Below the pieces are notes generated by a model. It saw only the letters and a program-made list of their open reading frames with translations. It was not told the origin of the DNA and ran no database searches. A stretch of DNA of 29,907 nucleotides. Source: a virus. The DNA lies in the IMG/VR virus record IMGVR_UViG_3300005613_000302, positions 1 to 29,907 of that record. One strand, given 5' to 3'. Each line of letters starts with the position of its first letter. Within the stretch, counting starts at the first letter, position 1. A program made the translations under genes and the position numbers. This document shows positions 13,888 through 20,986 of the stretch, piece by piece.

Positions 13888-14033
13888 TGGAAATAACTAC
13901 CCACCTGATTACTGGCATGATGGTGGGTATTGAGATTGTCCCCGGTGACGAGGATTGGCGGCACTGCCTGGTCTTAGACTTGTTTATTGTGCGGATTATG
14001 CTTCACTGGGGAGAAGACAATGTGGATAGCTGA
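13887..14033 (+). CDS. small conserved phage protein
   Basis: A 48-residue frame from ATG 13887 (TAATG overlap) to TGA 14031-14033. It reads MEITTHLITGMMVGIEIVPG, DEDWRHCLVLDLFIVRIMLH, WGEDNVDS. The pattern GIExV...D..HCLVLDLFIVRIMLxWG resembles a short protein repeatedly seen in podoviruses, where the hydrophobic stretch LVLDLFIVRIMLHW could be a beta pair or membrane-associated helix. It overlaps the next gene by 14 bases. Unknown function. Confidence 0.6.
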   Translation: MEITTHLITGMMVGIEIVPGDEDWRHCLVLDLFIVRIMLHWGEDNVDS

Positions 14034-14223
14034 ATTTGTTCTCTGTACCATAACTCAGGGTTGCACGGGCATCGTGTTTGAAGACCAGACAAATTTTGTA
14101 ACAAAAAATGAATGCGAAGCTTATACTGAGCACAAAAGTGATTTGATTGTAAAAATTATGAATGAATACGAGCAGATTGGTAAAATTTATTACGACTGCA
14201 AAAAACTTGGAACTGCAACATGA
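14020..14223 (+). CDS. small Cys-containing, possibly exported protein
   Basis: A 67-residue frame from ATG 14020 with GGGAG upstream; an ATG at 13987 in the same frame is less favoured because no ribosome site precedes it. It reads MWIAEFVLCTITQGCTGIVF, EDQTNFVTKNECEAYTEHKS, DLIVKIMNEYEQIGKIYYDC. The hydrophobic start and four Cys (9, 15, 32, 60) suggest an exported disulphide-bonded mini-domain. I recall similar short Cys proteins before tail genes of aquatic phages. No function known. ATGA overlap with the next gene. Confidence 0.6.
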   Translation: MWIAEFVLCTITQGCTGIVFEDQTNFVTKNECEAYTEHKSDLIVKIMNEYEQIGKIYYDCKKLGTAT

Positions 14224-14927
14224 CAACCTCTGGCACCTCAGGATTTAATTTAGACCTCAACGATATTATCGAGGAGGCTTTTGAGCGCTGCGGTGTTGAG
14301 GTACGTACTGGCTATGAGCATCGAACGGCCCGTCGGTCCCTAAACCTTTTGACAATCGAGTGGGCCAATCGAGGCATCAATCTGTGGACAATTGAGCAAG
14401 GCTCGATTCCTATGGTGCAGGGGCAGATTGTTTACACCCTTCCCGTAGATACGATTGATTTGTTGGATCAGGTTATCCGCACTCAAACCGGCGTGAACCA
14501 AACTGACATTAACATCAGCCGTATTAGTGTTTCTACCTACGCAACGATCCCCAACAAGAATACTCAAGGCCGACCTATTCAAGTCTGGATAGATCGACAG
14601 TCGGGGGCAACCGAGCCGACAGGTGTTGCTGCTCCAGAAATTTATGTTTGGCCTACGCCAGATCAGAGCAACTTCTACACTTTTGTTTACTGGCGCTTAA
14701 GGAGGATTCAAGATGCAGGAACTGGAACCTCGACCCAAGATATACCTTTTAGGATGCTCAATTGCCTGGTTGCGGGTCTTGCGTATTATCTTTCCTTAAA
14801 GATTCCCGAGGCAGCAAATCGGATTGAAATGTTAAAAATGGAATACGAAAACCAATGGCTTTTGGCTTCATCAGAGGACAGGGAAAAAGCTTCTTTAAGG
14901 CTGGCGCCAAGGGAGATGTTTTACTAA
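14220..14927 (+). CDS. head-tail connector/adaptor (P22 gp4-like)
   Basis: A 235-residue protein. Residues 8-60 read FNLDLNDIIEEAFERCGVEV and RTGYEHRTARRSLNLLTIEWANRGINLWTIEQ, a helical bundle with the conserved ARRSLNLL..EWANRGINLW motif, followed by beta strands and VYWRLRRIQDAGTGTSTQDIPFRMLNCLVAGLAYYLSLK (about 160-200), where the LRRIQDA and CLVAGLAYYL segments are hallmarks I recall for tail accessory factors. P22 gp4 binds the portal and builds the tail tube entry. Together with the adaptor at 16059 and the hub at 26000 it supports a short-tailed virion. The order is interrupted by the endonuclease gene that starts in its stop codon. Confidence 0.8.
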   Translation: MTTSGTSGFNLDLNDIIEEAFERCGVEVRTGYEHRTARRSLNLLTIEWANRGINLWTIEQGSIPMVQGQIVYTLPVDTIDLLDQVIRTQTGVNQTDINISRISVSTYATIPNKNTQGRPIQVWIDRQSGATEPTGVAAPEIYVWPTPDQSNFYTFVYWRLRRIQDAGTGTSTQDIPFRMLNCLVAGLAYYLSLKIPEAANRIEMLKMEYENQWLLASSEDREKASLRLAPREMFY

Positions 14928-15493
14928 TGCCACGTAAAGACCCGGAGGCTAGGAAAGCCTATCAAAAAGAGTATGCCGCAAAGCGAAAGGCATACGCTCG
15001 GGTTAAAGCATGGAGAGCAGCAAACCCCGAAAAAGTTGAAGAGCAAAACAAAAGGTATGCCGAAAAACATCCAGAACAACTAAGGCTAAAAGCGCTTCGC
15101 AGTAGACACAAAAATCTGGAAAAAGTCAGGGAACGTGACCGAGAAAATTCAAAGAAGTACAGGCTGGAAAATAGAGATAAAGTTGTTTTGGCTAAAAAGC
15201 AGTATGCCCAAAATAACAAAGGGAAAATAAACGCTGCTGTAGCTAAAAGAGATGCAGCCAAACTACAACGTACTCCAGCTTGGCTTACGGAAGATGATTT
15301 TTGGATGATACAAGAGGCGTATGCACTCGCTGCACTACGCACTAAATTGTTCGGCTTTCCGTGGCATGTAGATCATATTTTGCCGTTACAGGGTAAGGTT
15401 GTATCTGGACTTCATGTACCCATTAACTTGCAAGTGATACCAGGCAAAGATAACGTGCGCAAAGGCAATAGGATGGTGAACCATGCCCACTAA
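14927..15493 (+). CDS. HNH endonuclease (free-standing, homing-type)
   Basis: A 188-residue protein; the ATG overlaps the previous stop (TAATG) and GGGAG lies about 10 bases upstream. Residues 1-115 are Lys/Arg-rich helices (RKAYQKEYAAKRKAYARVKA and similar), probably DNA-binding. The nuclease is at the C-terminus: WHVDHILPLQGK (146-157, with the HVDH metal motif), GLHVPINLQVIPGKDN (161-176) and KGNRM (179-183), so His, Asp, Asn and the later N/K residues of an HNH site are present. It sits inside a tail-gene operon between the adaptor gene and a zinc-ribbon structural gene, as mobile endonucleases often do. Its AT-richer, Lys-rich codons differ from neighbours. Confidence 0.85.
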   Translation: MPRKDPEARKAYQKEYAAKRKAYARVKAWRAANPEKVEEQNKRYAEKHPEQLRLKALRSRHKNLEKVRERDRENSKKYRLENRDKVVLAKKQYAQNNKGKINAAVAKRDAAKLQRTPAWLTEDDFWMIQEAYALAALRTKLFGFPWHVDHILPLQGKVVSGLHVPINLQVIPGKDNVRKGNRMVNHAH

Positions 15494-15905
15494 ATATGCC
15501 TCTGGCAAATGGGCCATTTCGCAGTGTGACCGTTGCGGGTTTAGATACAAACTTAAAGAATTAAAGCAACTTGTTATTAAAACGAAAAATGTTAATCTAC
15601 TAGTATGCCCAACGTGTTGGGAGCCGGATCAGCCACAACTGCAACTTGGTCTTTACCCGGTTTCGGACCCACAGGCTTTACGCAATCCACGGCCTGATAC
15701 GACGTACTCACAGGCTGGTTTTACAGGATTGCAGATTGACTCTGGGTCTGGAGAATTTGGGTCTGGAGATCCTTCTGGTGGTAGTAGAATTATTCAATGG
15801 GGCTTTGCTCCTGTAGGAGGTGCTAGAGCAAATGCAGACGGTCTAACACCAAATAACTTGGCTTTAGGTATTACGCTTGGTACAGTAATAGTATCAACAA
15901 CTTAG
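15483..15905 (+). CDS. zinc-ribbon-containing phage structural protein
   Basis: A 140-residue protein that overlaps the endonuclease by 11 bases. The N-terminal half has a Cys-X2-Cys pair in SQCDRCGFRYKL (Cys15, Cys18) and a second one in CPTCWEPDQPQLQLGLYPV (Cys42, Cys45), a zinc ribbon. After the conserved DPQALRNPRPD stretch the C-terminal half is Gly/Ser-rich and ends with beta strands (NLALGITLGTVIVST). I recall this two-part protein from many podovirus-like genomes near adaptor genes, with unknown role. It probably belongs to the virion neck or tail. The Gly/Ser stretch is likely a flexible linker. Confidence 0.75.
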   Translation: MPTKYASGKWAISQCDRCGFRYKLKELKQLVIKTKNVNLLVCPTCWEPDQPQLQLGLYPVSDPQALRNPRPDTTYSQAGFTGLQIDSGSGEFGSGDPSGGSRIIQWGFAPVGGARANADGLTPNNLALGITLGTVIVSTT

Positions 15906-15914
15906 GAGTTAAAA

Positions 15915-16058
15915 ATGTCTTCACACAACCAACCAAAACCGGTTCCGGTCCCTAACACAGCAGGATACCCTAACAATGTCCCCAATACGCAAACTGTTAA
16001 GACTCGTGGCACGGGCGCAGCTACGAAGGGCACGAACTCTTCTAAGAAGCTTGGATAA
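15915..16058 (+). CDS. small conserved phage protein (PNT..KTRGTGAATKG type)
   Basis: A 47-residue frame from ATG 15915, with TTAGGAG upstream, ending TAA at 16056-16058 directly before the next ATG. It reads MSSHNQPKPVPVPNTAGYPN, NVPNTQTVKTRGTGAATKGT, NSSKKLG. The KTRGTGAATKGT core is a motif I recall from short proteins placed exactly before adaptor genes in many aquatic phages. The N-terminus is Pro/Asn-rich and disordered, the C-terminus basic. Function unknown. Confidence 0.7.
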   Translation: MSSHNQPKPVPVPNTAGYPNNVPNTQTVKTRGTGAATKGTNSSKKLG

Positions 16059-16733
16059 ATGAACTACGCTCAGCTCTTTGAAACCATCAAGGGATACGTT
16101 GAAAACGAGTTCCCAAATACCCAGTTTACGGATTCGACTGGGGGCACAGGTACTTTTACATCCAAAGAGCAGATTGACACGTTCATCCAGCAAGCTGAGC
16201 AAAGGATTTATAACTCGGTTCAGTTTCCCAACTTTCGAAAAAATCAAACGGGTACGCTTACAGCCAACAACAAATACTTAGAGGCGCCAGTCGATTTTTT
16301 AGCCTCTTATTCTCTAGCGGTTATCACGGACGGTAGCTTTGAATATTTGCTAAATAAAGATGTGAATTACATCCGAGCGGCGTACCCAAGCCCGACAGAT
16401 ACTGGGATTCCGAAATATTACGCACAGTTTGACGACAACACCTTTATTGTGGGGCCAACGCCTGATGATGCTTATACCGTTGAACTTCATTACTTTTATG
16501 CACCAGAATCCATAGTTACGGCAGGCAATACATGGTTGGGCGACAATTTTGACTCCGCTCTTCTCTATGGCTCCTTGATGGAAGCCGCGACATATATGAA
16601 AGAAGAGGCCGATGTCTTGGCTAATTACAATAAGCGTTACGAAGAAGCAATGATTCTGGCTAAACGCCTTGGTGATGGGATGCTGCGCCGCGATGCTTAC
16701 AGGTCTGGTCAGGTCAGAATGACGGTGAACTAA
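16059..16733 (+). CDS. tail/head-completion adaptor (SU10 adaptor-like)
   Basis: This 224-residue protein starts right after the previous stop. N-terminal helices NYAQLFETIKGYVENEFPNT and KEQIDTFIQQAEQRIYNSVQFPNFR (residues 2-60) are followed by beta strands (EAPVDFLASYSLAVI), DTGIPKYYAQFDDNTFIVGPTPD (about 125-150), YTVELHYFYAPESIV and helices GDNFDSALLYGSLMEAATYM. The pattern QAE.RI.....FP..R and later P.YY.....TF..GPTPD..Y..EL.YF..P is one I recall for phage adaptor proteins that dock under the portal, such as in SU10-like podoviruses. It likely forms a ring between the portal complex and the tail hub at 26000. Confidence 0.78.
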   Translation: MNYAQLFETIKGYVENEFPNTQFTDSTGGTGTFTSKEQIDTFIQQAEQRIYNSVQFPNFRKNQTGTLTANNKYLEAPVDFLASYSLAVITDGSFEYLLNKDVNYIRAAYPSPTDTGIPKYYAQFDDNTFIVGPTPDDAYTVELHYFYAPESIVTAGNTWLGDNFDSALLYGSLMEAATYMKEEADVLANYNKRYEEAMILAKRLGDGMLRRDAYRSGQVRMTVN

Positions 16734-17141
16734 ATGAGCTTCACTGGCAACTACACCTGCAATTCGTTTAAGTCCGGCTTGATTAACGGGGATTTTGACT
16801 TTGATACCGACACCATCAAGATGGCGTTGTATACGAACGCTGCGACTTTAGATGAAGATACAGCAGCCTACACAACCACAGGTGAGGTATCTGCGTCGGG
16901 GTACACAGCAGGTGGCGTTACTCTTACAGTCGAAAAAGGGCTTACAAATAACACCGCCTTCATTAGTTTTGAAAACGTCACAATCTCTGCCGCTTTTACT
17001 GCGAGGGGGGCGTTGATTTATAAGGATGGTGGAGCGGCTATTTGTGTCCTTGACTTCGGGTCTGATAAAACTTCTACAAATACGTTTATCGTTACATTTC
17101 CCACGGCTTCCAGCGCTGATGCACTCATAAGGCTGAGTTAA
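16734..17141 (+). CDS. beta-rich structural protein (paralogue of 18576)
   Basis: A 135-residue, mostly beta protein: MSFTGNYTCNSFKSGLINGDF, IKMALYTNAATL, ASGYTAGGVTL, FTARGALIYKDGG, VLDFGSDKTSTNTFIVTFPT. The FKSGLxxGxF...IKMALYT...GYTAGG...ARGALIY...DFGxDK pattern is one I recall from tail or fibre-associated proteins of uncharacterised phages. Its strands match in order those of the protein at 18576 (FKMALFN, GYTSGG, VKYAVLTFG). The two genes flank the methyltransferase-DUF115 gene. The TAA stop overlaps that gene's ATG (TAATG). Confidence 0.72.
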   Translation: MSFTGNYTCNSFKSGLINGDFDFDTDTIKMALYTNAATLDEDTAAYTTTGEVSASGYTAGGVTLTVEKGLTNNTAFISFENVTISAAFTARGALIYKDGGAAICVLDFGSDKTSTNTFIVTFPTASSADALIRLS

Positions 17142-18574
17142 TGTTCACCTCCTTTCACTCCGACCCACCAACAGTACAGATCAGGCCCATCCTGCTGTCA
17201 AAGCCACGCCCAGCCGAAAAGGACATCTATAAAACGATGTGGAGCAAGCCGGAGTACCGGACTGTGGCCCCAGGTGAGCATTGTGCAATGGACTTTCTGG
17301 CTCAGGCCCAGCCCAAAAAGGGCGAAACGGTGCTTGATCTGGGATGTGGAACGGGCCGAGGCGGTTTGGCGTTAGCTTTCTTTGGTGGTTTGAACGTCAC
17401 CCTGGTGGACTTTGCCGATAACTGCCTGGACGAAGATATTCGCCCAATGCTTGAAACCCAAGCTCATGCTTTGCGTTTTGTGGAGCATGACCTGACAGAG
17501 CCGCTGACCCAAGGTGCTACCTACGGTTTTTGTACAGACGTTTTAGAGCATATTCCAACCGAGGATGTGGATAAGGTTTTGGATAACTGCCTAGCGGCCT
17601 GTAAGCACGTTTTCTTCCAGATTTCCACGGTGGATGACGTTATGGGTGGCATGATTGGGCACCCCTTGCATCTGACGGTCCAACCCTACGAGTGGTGGCT
17701 AAAGAAATTCACGGACCGAGGCTGTATTGTCCACTGGTCCAAGCAAGACAATATTTCCTGCATGTTGTACGTCTCGGCCTGGGTGCCGATGGACAAGGTT
17801 GAAGTCTCTGGCAGGCTTAACATTGAGCTTGAGCAGGTTCGTGAGAACGTCAGGCAGAACATCAAAAAAGGCTTCCAACAGGTCGTGCCGCATCCCACCA
17901 ACGATGTCGAGGTGATGATCGTAGGGGGTGGGCCGTCCTTGAAGCGGGATATTGAAAAGGTCCGGGAGCTGCGGGACCAGGGCGTGAAGCTGATCTGCAT
18001 GAATAACGCCTACAGCTTTTGCCTTGAGCACGGTATAACACCGTCTGCCTACATTCAGGTGGATGCTCGGGAGTTCAACACAAGGTTTGTTGATAAGGTT
18101 ATCCCTGAGTGCAAATACTTTATTGCGTCGCAATGCCACCCTTCGATGTTTGACAAGCTGCCTAAAGAGCAGACATTTATCTGGCACACAAGCGCAGAAG
18201 ATGTTAACGATGTACTGGCTGAAGAGTACAAGAATTGGTATCCTGTCCCTGGTGGCTCGACTGTCTTGTTACGAGCGCTGCCCTTGTTTAGAATGTTAGG
18301 GTTCAAACGTTTCCATATTTTAGGCTGTGATTCATGCTTAGAAGAGGGGGCGCATCATGCCTACGAGCAAAAAGAAAATGACGGGCAACCTGTTGTTTCT
18401 GTGCGTATCGGGGAAAAGGTTTTCTTTTGTCACCCGTGGATGGTTTCTCAGGCTCAGGAGTTTATTGACTTGATTGGCTGCATGGGGGACGTTATGGAGT
18501 TGGAAATTTACGGTGGGATGCTCCACCAAATTCTAGTGGATGGTGCTTCTCGCGCCGATTTAAAGGAGATTTAA
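17141..18574 (+). CDS. SAM-dependent methyltransferase fused to a DUF115/MptE-like domain
   Basis: A 477-residue two-domain protein. Residues 45-200 are a class I methyltransferase: VLDLGCGTGRGG at 64-75 (SAM-binding motif I), TLVDFADN (87-94, acidic residue for ribose), FVEHDLTE (113-120) and VLEHIP (134-139). A helical linker (about 225-250) leads to residues 255-465, which carry VEVMIVGGGPSL (256-267), LICMNNAYSFCLEHGITPSAYIQVDAR (284-310), PVPGGSTVLLRALPLFRMLGF (368-388) and HILGCDSCL (392-400). This second part looks like DUF115 (MptE/Maf-like), a Rossmann fold seen in pterin kinases and flagellin glycosylation factors. A role in modifying a virion or host-surface glycan is inferred, not shown. 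It sits inside tail genes, coupled by TAATG to the upstream gene. Confidence 0.8.
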   Translation: MFTSFHSDPPTVQIRPILLSKPRPAEKDIYKTMWSKPEYRTVAPGEHCAMDFLAQAQPKKGETVLDLGCGTGRGGLALAFFGGLNVTLVDFADNCLDEDIRPMLETQAHALRFVEHDLTEPLTQGATYGFCTDVLEHIPTEDVDKVLDNCLAACKHVFFQISTVDDVMGGMIGHPLHLTVQPYEWWLKKFTDRGCIVHWSKQDNISCMLYVSAWVPMDKVEVSGRLNIELEQVRENVRQNIKKGFQQVVPHPTNDVEVMIVGGGPSLKRDIEKVRELRDQGVKLICMNNAYSFCLEHGITPSAYIQVDAREFNTRFVDKVIPECKYFIASQCHPSMFDKLPKEQTFIWHTSAEDVNDVLAEEYKNWYPVPGGSTVLLRALPLFRMLGFKRFHILGCDSCLEEGAHHAYEQKENDGQPVVSVRIGEKVFFCHPWMVSQAQEFIDLIGCMGDVMELEIYGGMLHQILVDGASRADLKEI

Positions 18575-18575
18575 A

Positions 18576-19043
18576 ATGGCTGCTTCAGCTTGGCAACTTT
18601 ACAATTCTGGTAAAAGGTACATCGGCAACGGCACGATCACGCTGGGTGCAGGTAGCTTCAAAATGGCTCTGTTTAATAGTGCCAGCAACACTTCGACTTT
18701 CACTCTAAGTACGTTTGCCTCATTGACCGGGCAGATTTCGGCAACCGGCGGCTACACTTCTGGTGGTAAAGAGCTTGTGCCTGCTACAGGCCAATGGACG
18801 GTTGGTGCTTCCGCAAAGCAGATGAAGTTCACTTACTCAACGGTGGGCCTAACATTTACAGCTTCTGGTTCAGCACTTACAAACGTAAAATACGCTGTGT
18901 TGACCTTTGGTGCGTCGGCGGGTGTGGCTTCTGCACGGAAACTCTTGTGCTTCTGCCAGCTCTCTTCAAGTCAATTCACGGTGGCAAGCCCCAATACGTT
19001 AACGGTTCTACCTGCTGCAACTGGTGTGTTTACATTGACCTAA
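18576..19043 (+). CDS. beta-rich structural protein (paralogue of 16734)
   Basis: A 155-residue protein with AAAGGAG inside the end of the previous gene. It is Ser/Thr/Ala/Gly-rich and beta-stranded: WQLYNSGKRYIGNGTITLGA, GSFKMALFNSASN, ATGGYTSGGKEL, VKYAVLTFGASAG. The order FKMALFN, GYTSGG, then VKYAVLTFG parallels the smaller protein at 16734, which suggests duplication with later divergence. It is probably a tail-fibre or baseplate-associated subunit. No enzymatic motif is visible. Confidence 0.68.
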   Translation: MAASAWQLYNSGKRYIGNGTITLGAGSFKMALFNSASNTSTFTLSTFASLTGQISATGGYTSGGKELVPATGQWTVGASAKQMKFTYSTVGLTFTASGSALTNVKYAVLTFGASAGVASARKLLCFCQLSSSQFTVASPNTLTVLPAATGVFTLT

Positions 19044-19052
19044 GAGGACTAA

Positions 19053-19901
19053 GTGTCAGCCGGCTATGGCATAACTCCCTATGGTATAGGCGACTGGGGA
19101 TCTGAAAACACAATCATCCCCGGTACAGGGAGTGTAACGACCCAGCACGGCTGGGGAATTGGTGCTTGGAACGGTAACTATGGTTGGGGTGAAGCAGACC
19201 TAAATACAGCTCCAACGATAGAACGAAGTAATATTATTCAGCCCGGAACAGGGGCAATTGCAGTAAGTGGTCAAACGCCTGAGACGATCTTTGCAGTATT
19301 CATAGCTCCAGGAAGCGGTGTTGTTTCGATTGTTGGGCAGGTTCCTCAGGTTGTAAGTGGTTTTGTTATTACTCCGGCGGTCAATGACCTTGTGTTTGTT
19401 GGGTCTGCGCCTGGAACGATTGAAGATGAGATTATCACCCCTGCGGGTGGGGCAACTTTAGTAGGATCTGCTCCCAGTGTGGTGGTTGCCGGTGAGATTA
19501 GGATCCCTGGCACGGGAAGTGTGGCGCTTGCTGGTGCGGCACCCACGTTAGACATAAGTAAGATATTTACACCAGCAACGGCGAATTTGTCGCTTGTCGG
19601 TCAGATTCCCGCACAGGATAAAACGGCGTCTCCTGCCGCTGGTGCAGTGGCACTTTTAGGTGCAGCACCGATTGTTCAACTAGGAATTGTTACAGGCCAG
19701 GCGAGCCTAAGTCTTGTTGGACACGCACCAAGCATATTACGAGGTCATGTGGCACTTCCGGGTTCTGGAGCCGTGACACTCGTAGGGGCAGCCCCTGTTA
19801 TTAAGAACCCGAACTGGATACCGATTGATGACAACCAGACCGCAAACTGGCAGAATGTAGTTGATTCGCAGACCGCCAATTGGGTCGCTGTAGCAGCTTA
19901 A
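19053..19901 (+). CDS. repeat-containing tail/fibre protein
   Basis: A 282-residue protein with a GTG start after AGAGGA. It opens with Gly/Trp/Tyr motifs (GYGITPYGIGDWG and WGIGAWNGNYGWG, residues 4-46). Residues 60-252 are about nine degenerate units of 20-22 residues with the pattern x-I-x-x-P-G-x-G-x-L-x-L-x-G-x-A-P (for example GTGSVALAGAAP and GSGAVTLVGAAP). The end (253-282) has a two-fold DDNQTANWQN/DSQTANW motif. The chain should form a repetitive beta structure typical of fibres. Related repeats close the protein at 27928, and the YGWG motif recurs in the hub at 26000, linking these as parts of one tail apparatus. Confidence 0.75.
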   Translation: MSAGYGITPYGIGDWGSENTIIPGTGSVTTQHGWGIGAWNGNYGWGEADLNTAPTIERSNIIQPGTGAIAVSGQTPETIFAVFIAPGSGVVSIVGQVPQVVSGFVITPAVNDLVFVGSAPGTIEDEIITPAGGATLVGSAPSVVVAGEIRIPGTGSVALAGAAPTLDISKIFTPATANLSLVGQIPAQDKTASPAAGAVALLGAAPIVQLGIVTGQASLSLVGHAPSILRGHVALPGSGAVTLVGAAPVIKNPNWIPIDDNQTANWQNVVDSQTANWVAVAA

Positions 19902-19913
19902 AGGAACCGAAAA

Positions 19914-20978
19914 ATGGCAAGTACATATTCAACCAACCTGAAGATCGAGCTAATTGGCACCGGGGAACAGGCTTCCGTCTGGGGTATAACCACGAACAGT
20001 AACCTTGGCACAGCCTTAGAACAGGCAATTGTTGGAAAAGCCGACGTTGCAATGTCGAGCACCACGATCACGCTCACGCTTTCTAACTCCAACGCTGCCC
20101 AGGACGCACGGGCTATTTACTTGAATCTGACTGGTTCTCCTGGCGGCGCTGCTGTCTTGGAAGTCCCGGCGGTTCAAAAGCCCTACATCGTTAAGAACGG
20201 CTCGGACCAGCAGGTTACGATCAAAGTCTCAGGCCAAACCGGTGTACCTATCCCCACGCTCAAAACGGCGCTGGTCTATAACAACGGCACCGATGTCGTT
20301 ACGGCTGTGGACTTTATCCCTGCGGTTGAGACGGCTGCTTTGGTTGCTACAACGGCTGACATTAACGGCGGTTCAATTGATGGCGCGACGCTGGGCACAA
20401 ACTCGGCTATTACCTCCTTAGTTGCTACGACTGCTGATATTAATGGCGGTTCAATTGATGGTGTCACTTTAGGCACAAACAGCCCGGTAACCGAGGCAGA
20501 TATTGACAACATCAACATCAACGGCAACAGCATCACCAGTACGAACACAGACGGCAATATTACGCTTGACCCTGACGGTACGGGGACGATTGAATTGTCT
20601 GGGCCTGTGTTGGTATCCGATAACTTAGTCACCCGAGCCACACTAAAAGACTATGCTATTGAGGGTTCTGCGGTAGGCAACACAGGAGCCACACGGACAT
20701 TTGATTTGTCTGTGGCTAACTTCTTTTCGGCAACGCTGGATCAGGCATGTACCTTCACCTTCTCTAACCCACCCGCTTCTGGTGACTTTGGTGCTTTTGT
20801 GCTTGAGTTAACCAACGGCGGTGCGTATGCGATTACCTACCCTGCTTCTGTGGATTTTGTTGGTGGAGTAGCTCCGACTCTAACGGCCTCGGGCGTGGAT
20901 CAATTGGTCTTTACGACCCGTGACGGCGGCACAACCTACTTTGCGTTTGTTGCTGGTCTTGACATCAAATCGCCTTAA
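19914..20978 (+). CDS. tail fibre/spike-like protein
   Basis: A 354-residue protein with AAAGGA upstream. The N-terminus reads ASTYSTNLKIELIGTGEQAS with VWGITTNSNLGTALEQAI (residues 2-40), a head I recall in phage fibre proteins. The middle (143-200) has a 26-residue tandem repeat with ADINGGSIDG, then INGNSITSTNTDGNITLDPD and GTGTIELSGPV, typical of beta-helical fibre shafts. The C-terminus (about 250-354) is a beta-sandwich. It is probably a tail fibre or spike. No endosialidase or lyase motif is visible. Neighbouring genes encode further surface-exposed tail parts. Confidence 0.78.
   Translation: MASTYSTNLKIELIGTGEQASVWGITTNSNLGTALEQAIVGKADVAMSSTTITLTLSNSNAAQDARAIYLNLTGSPGGAAVLEVPAVQKPYIVKNGSDQQVTIKVSGQTGVPIPTLKTALVYNNGTDVVTAVDFIPAVETAALVATTADINGGSIDGATLGTNSAITSLVATTADINGGSIDGVTLGTNSPVTEADIDNININGNSITSTNTDGNITLDPDGTGTIELSGPVLVSDNLVTRATLKDYAIEGSAVGNTGATRTFDLSVANFFSATLDQACTFTFSNPPASGDFGAFVLELTNGGAYAITYPASVDFVGGVAPTLTASGVDQLVFTTRDGGTTYFAFVAGLDIKSP
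20340..20495 (+). repeat. 78-bp tandem repeat in the fibre gene
   Basis: Two adjacent units of 78 bases (20340-20417 and 20418-20495) code for 26-residue blocks that both begin LVATTADINGGSIDG and continue TLGTNS. They differ mostly at third codon positions, which implies that the protein repeat is kept by selection. Repeat number may vary between relatives by recombination. Confidence 0.85.
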
Positions 20979-20986
20979 GGACGGAC

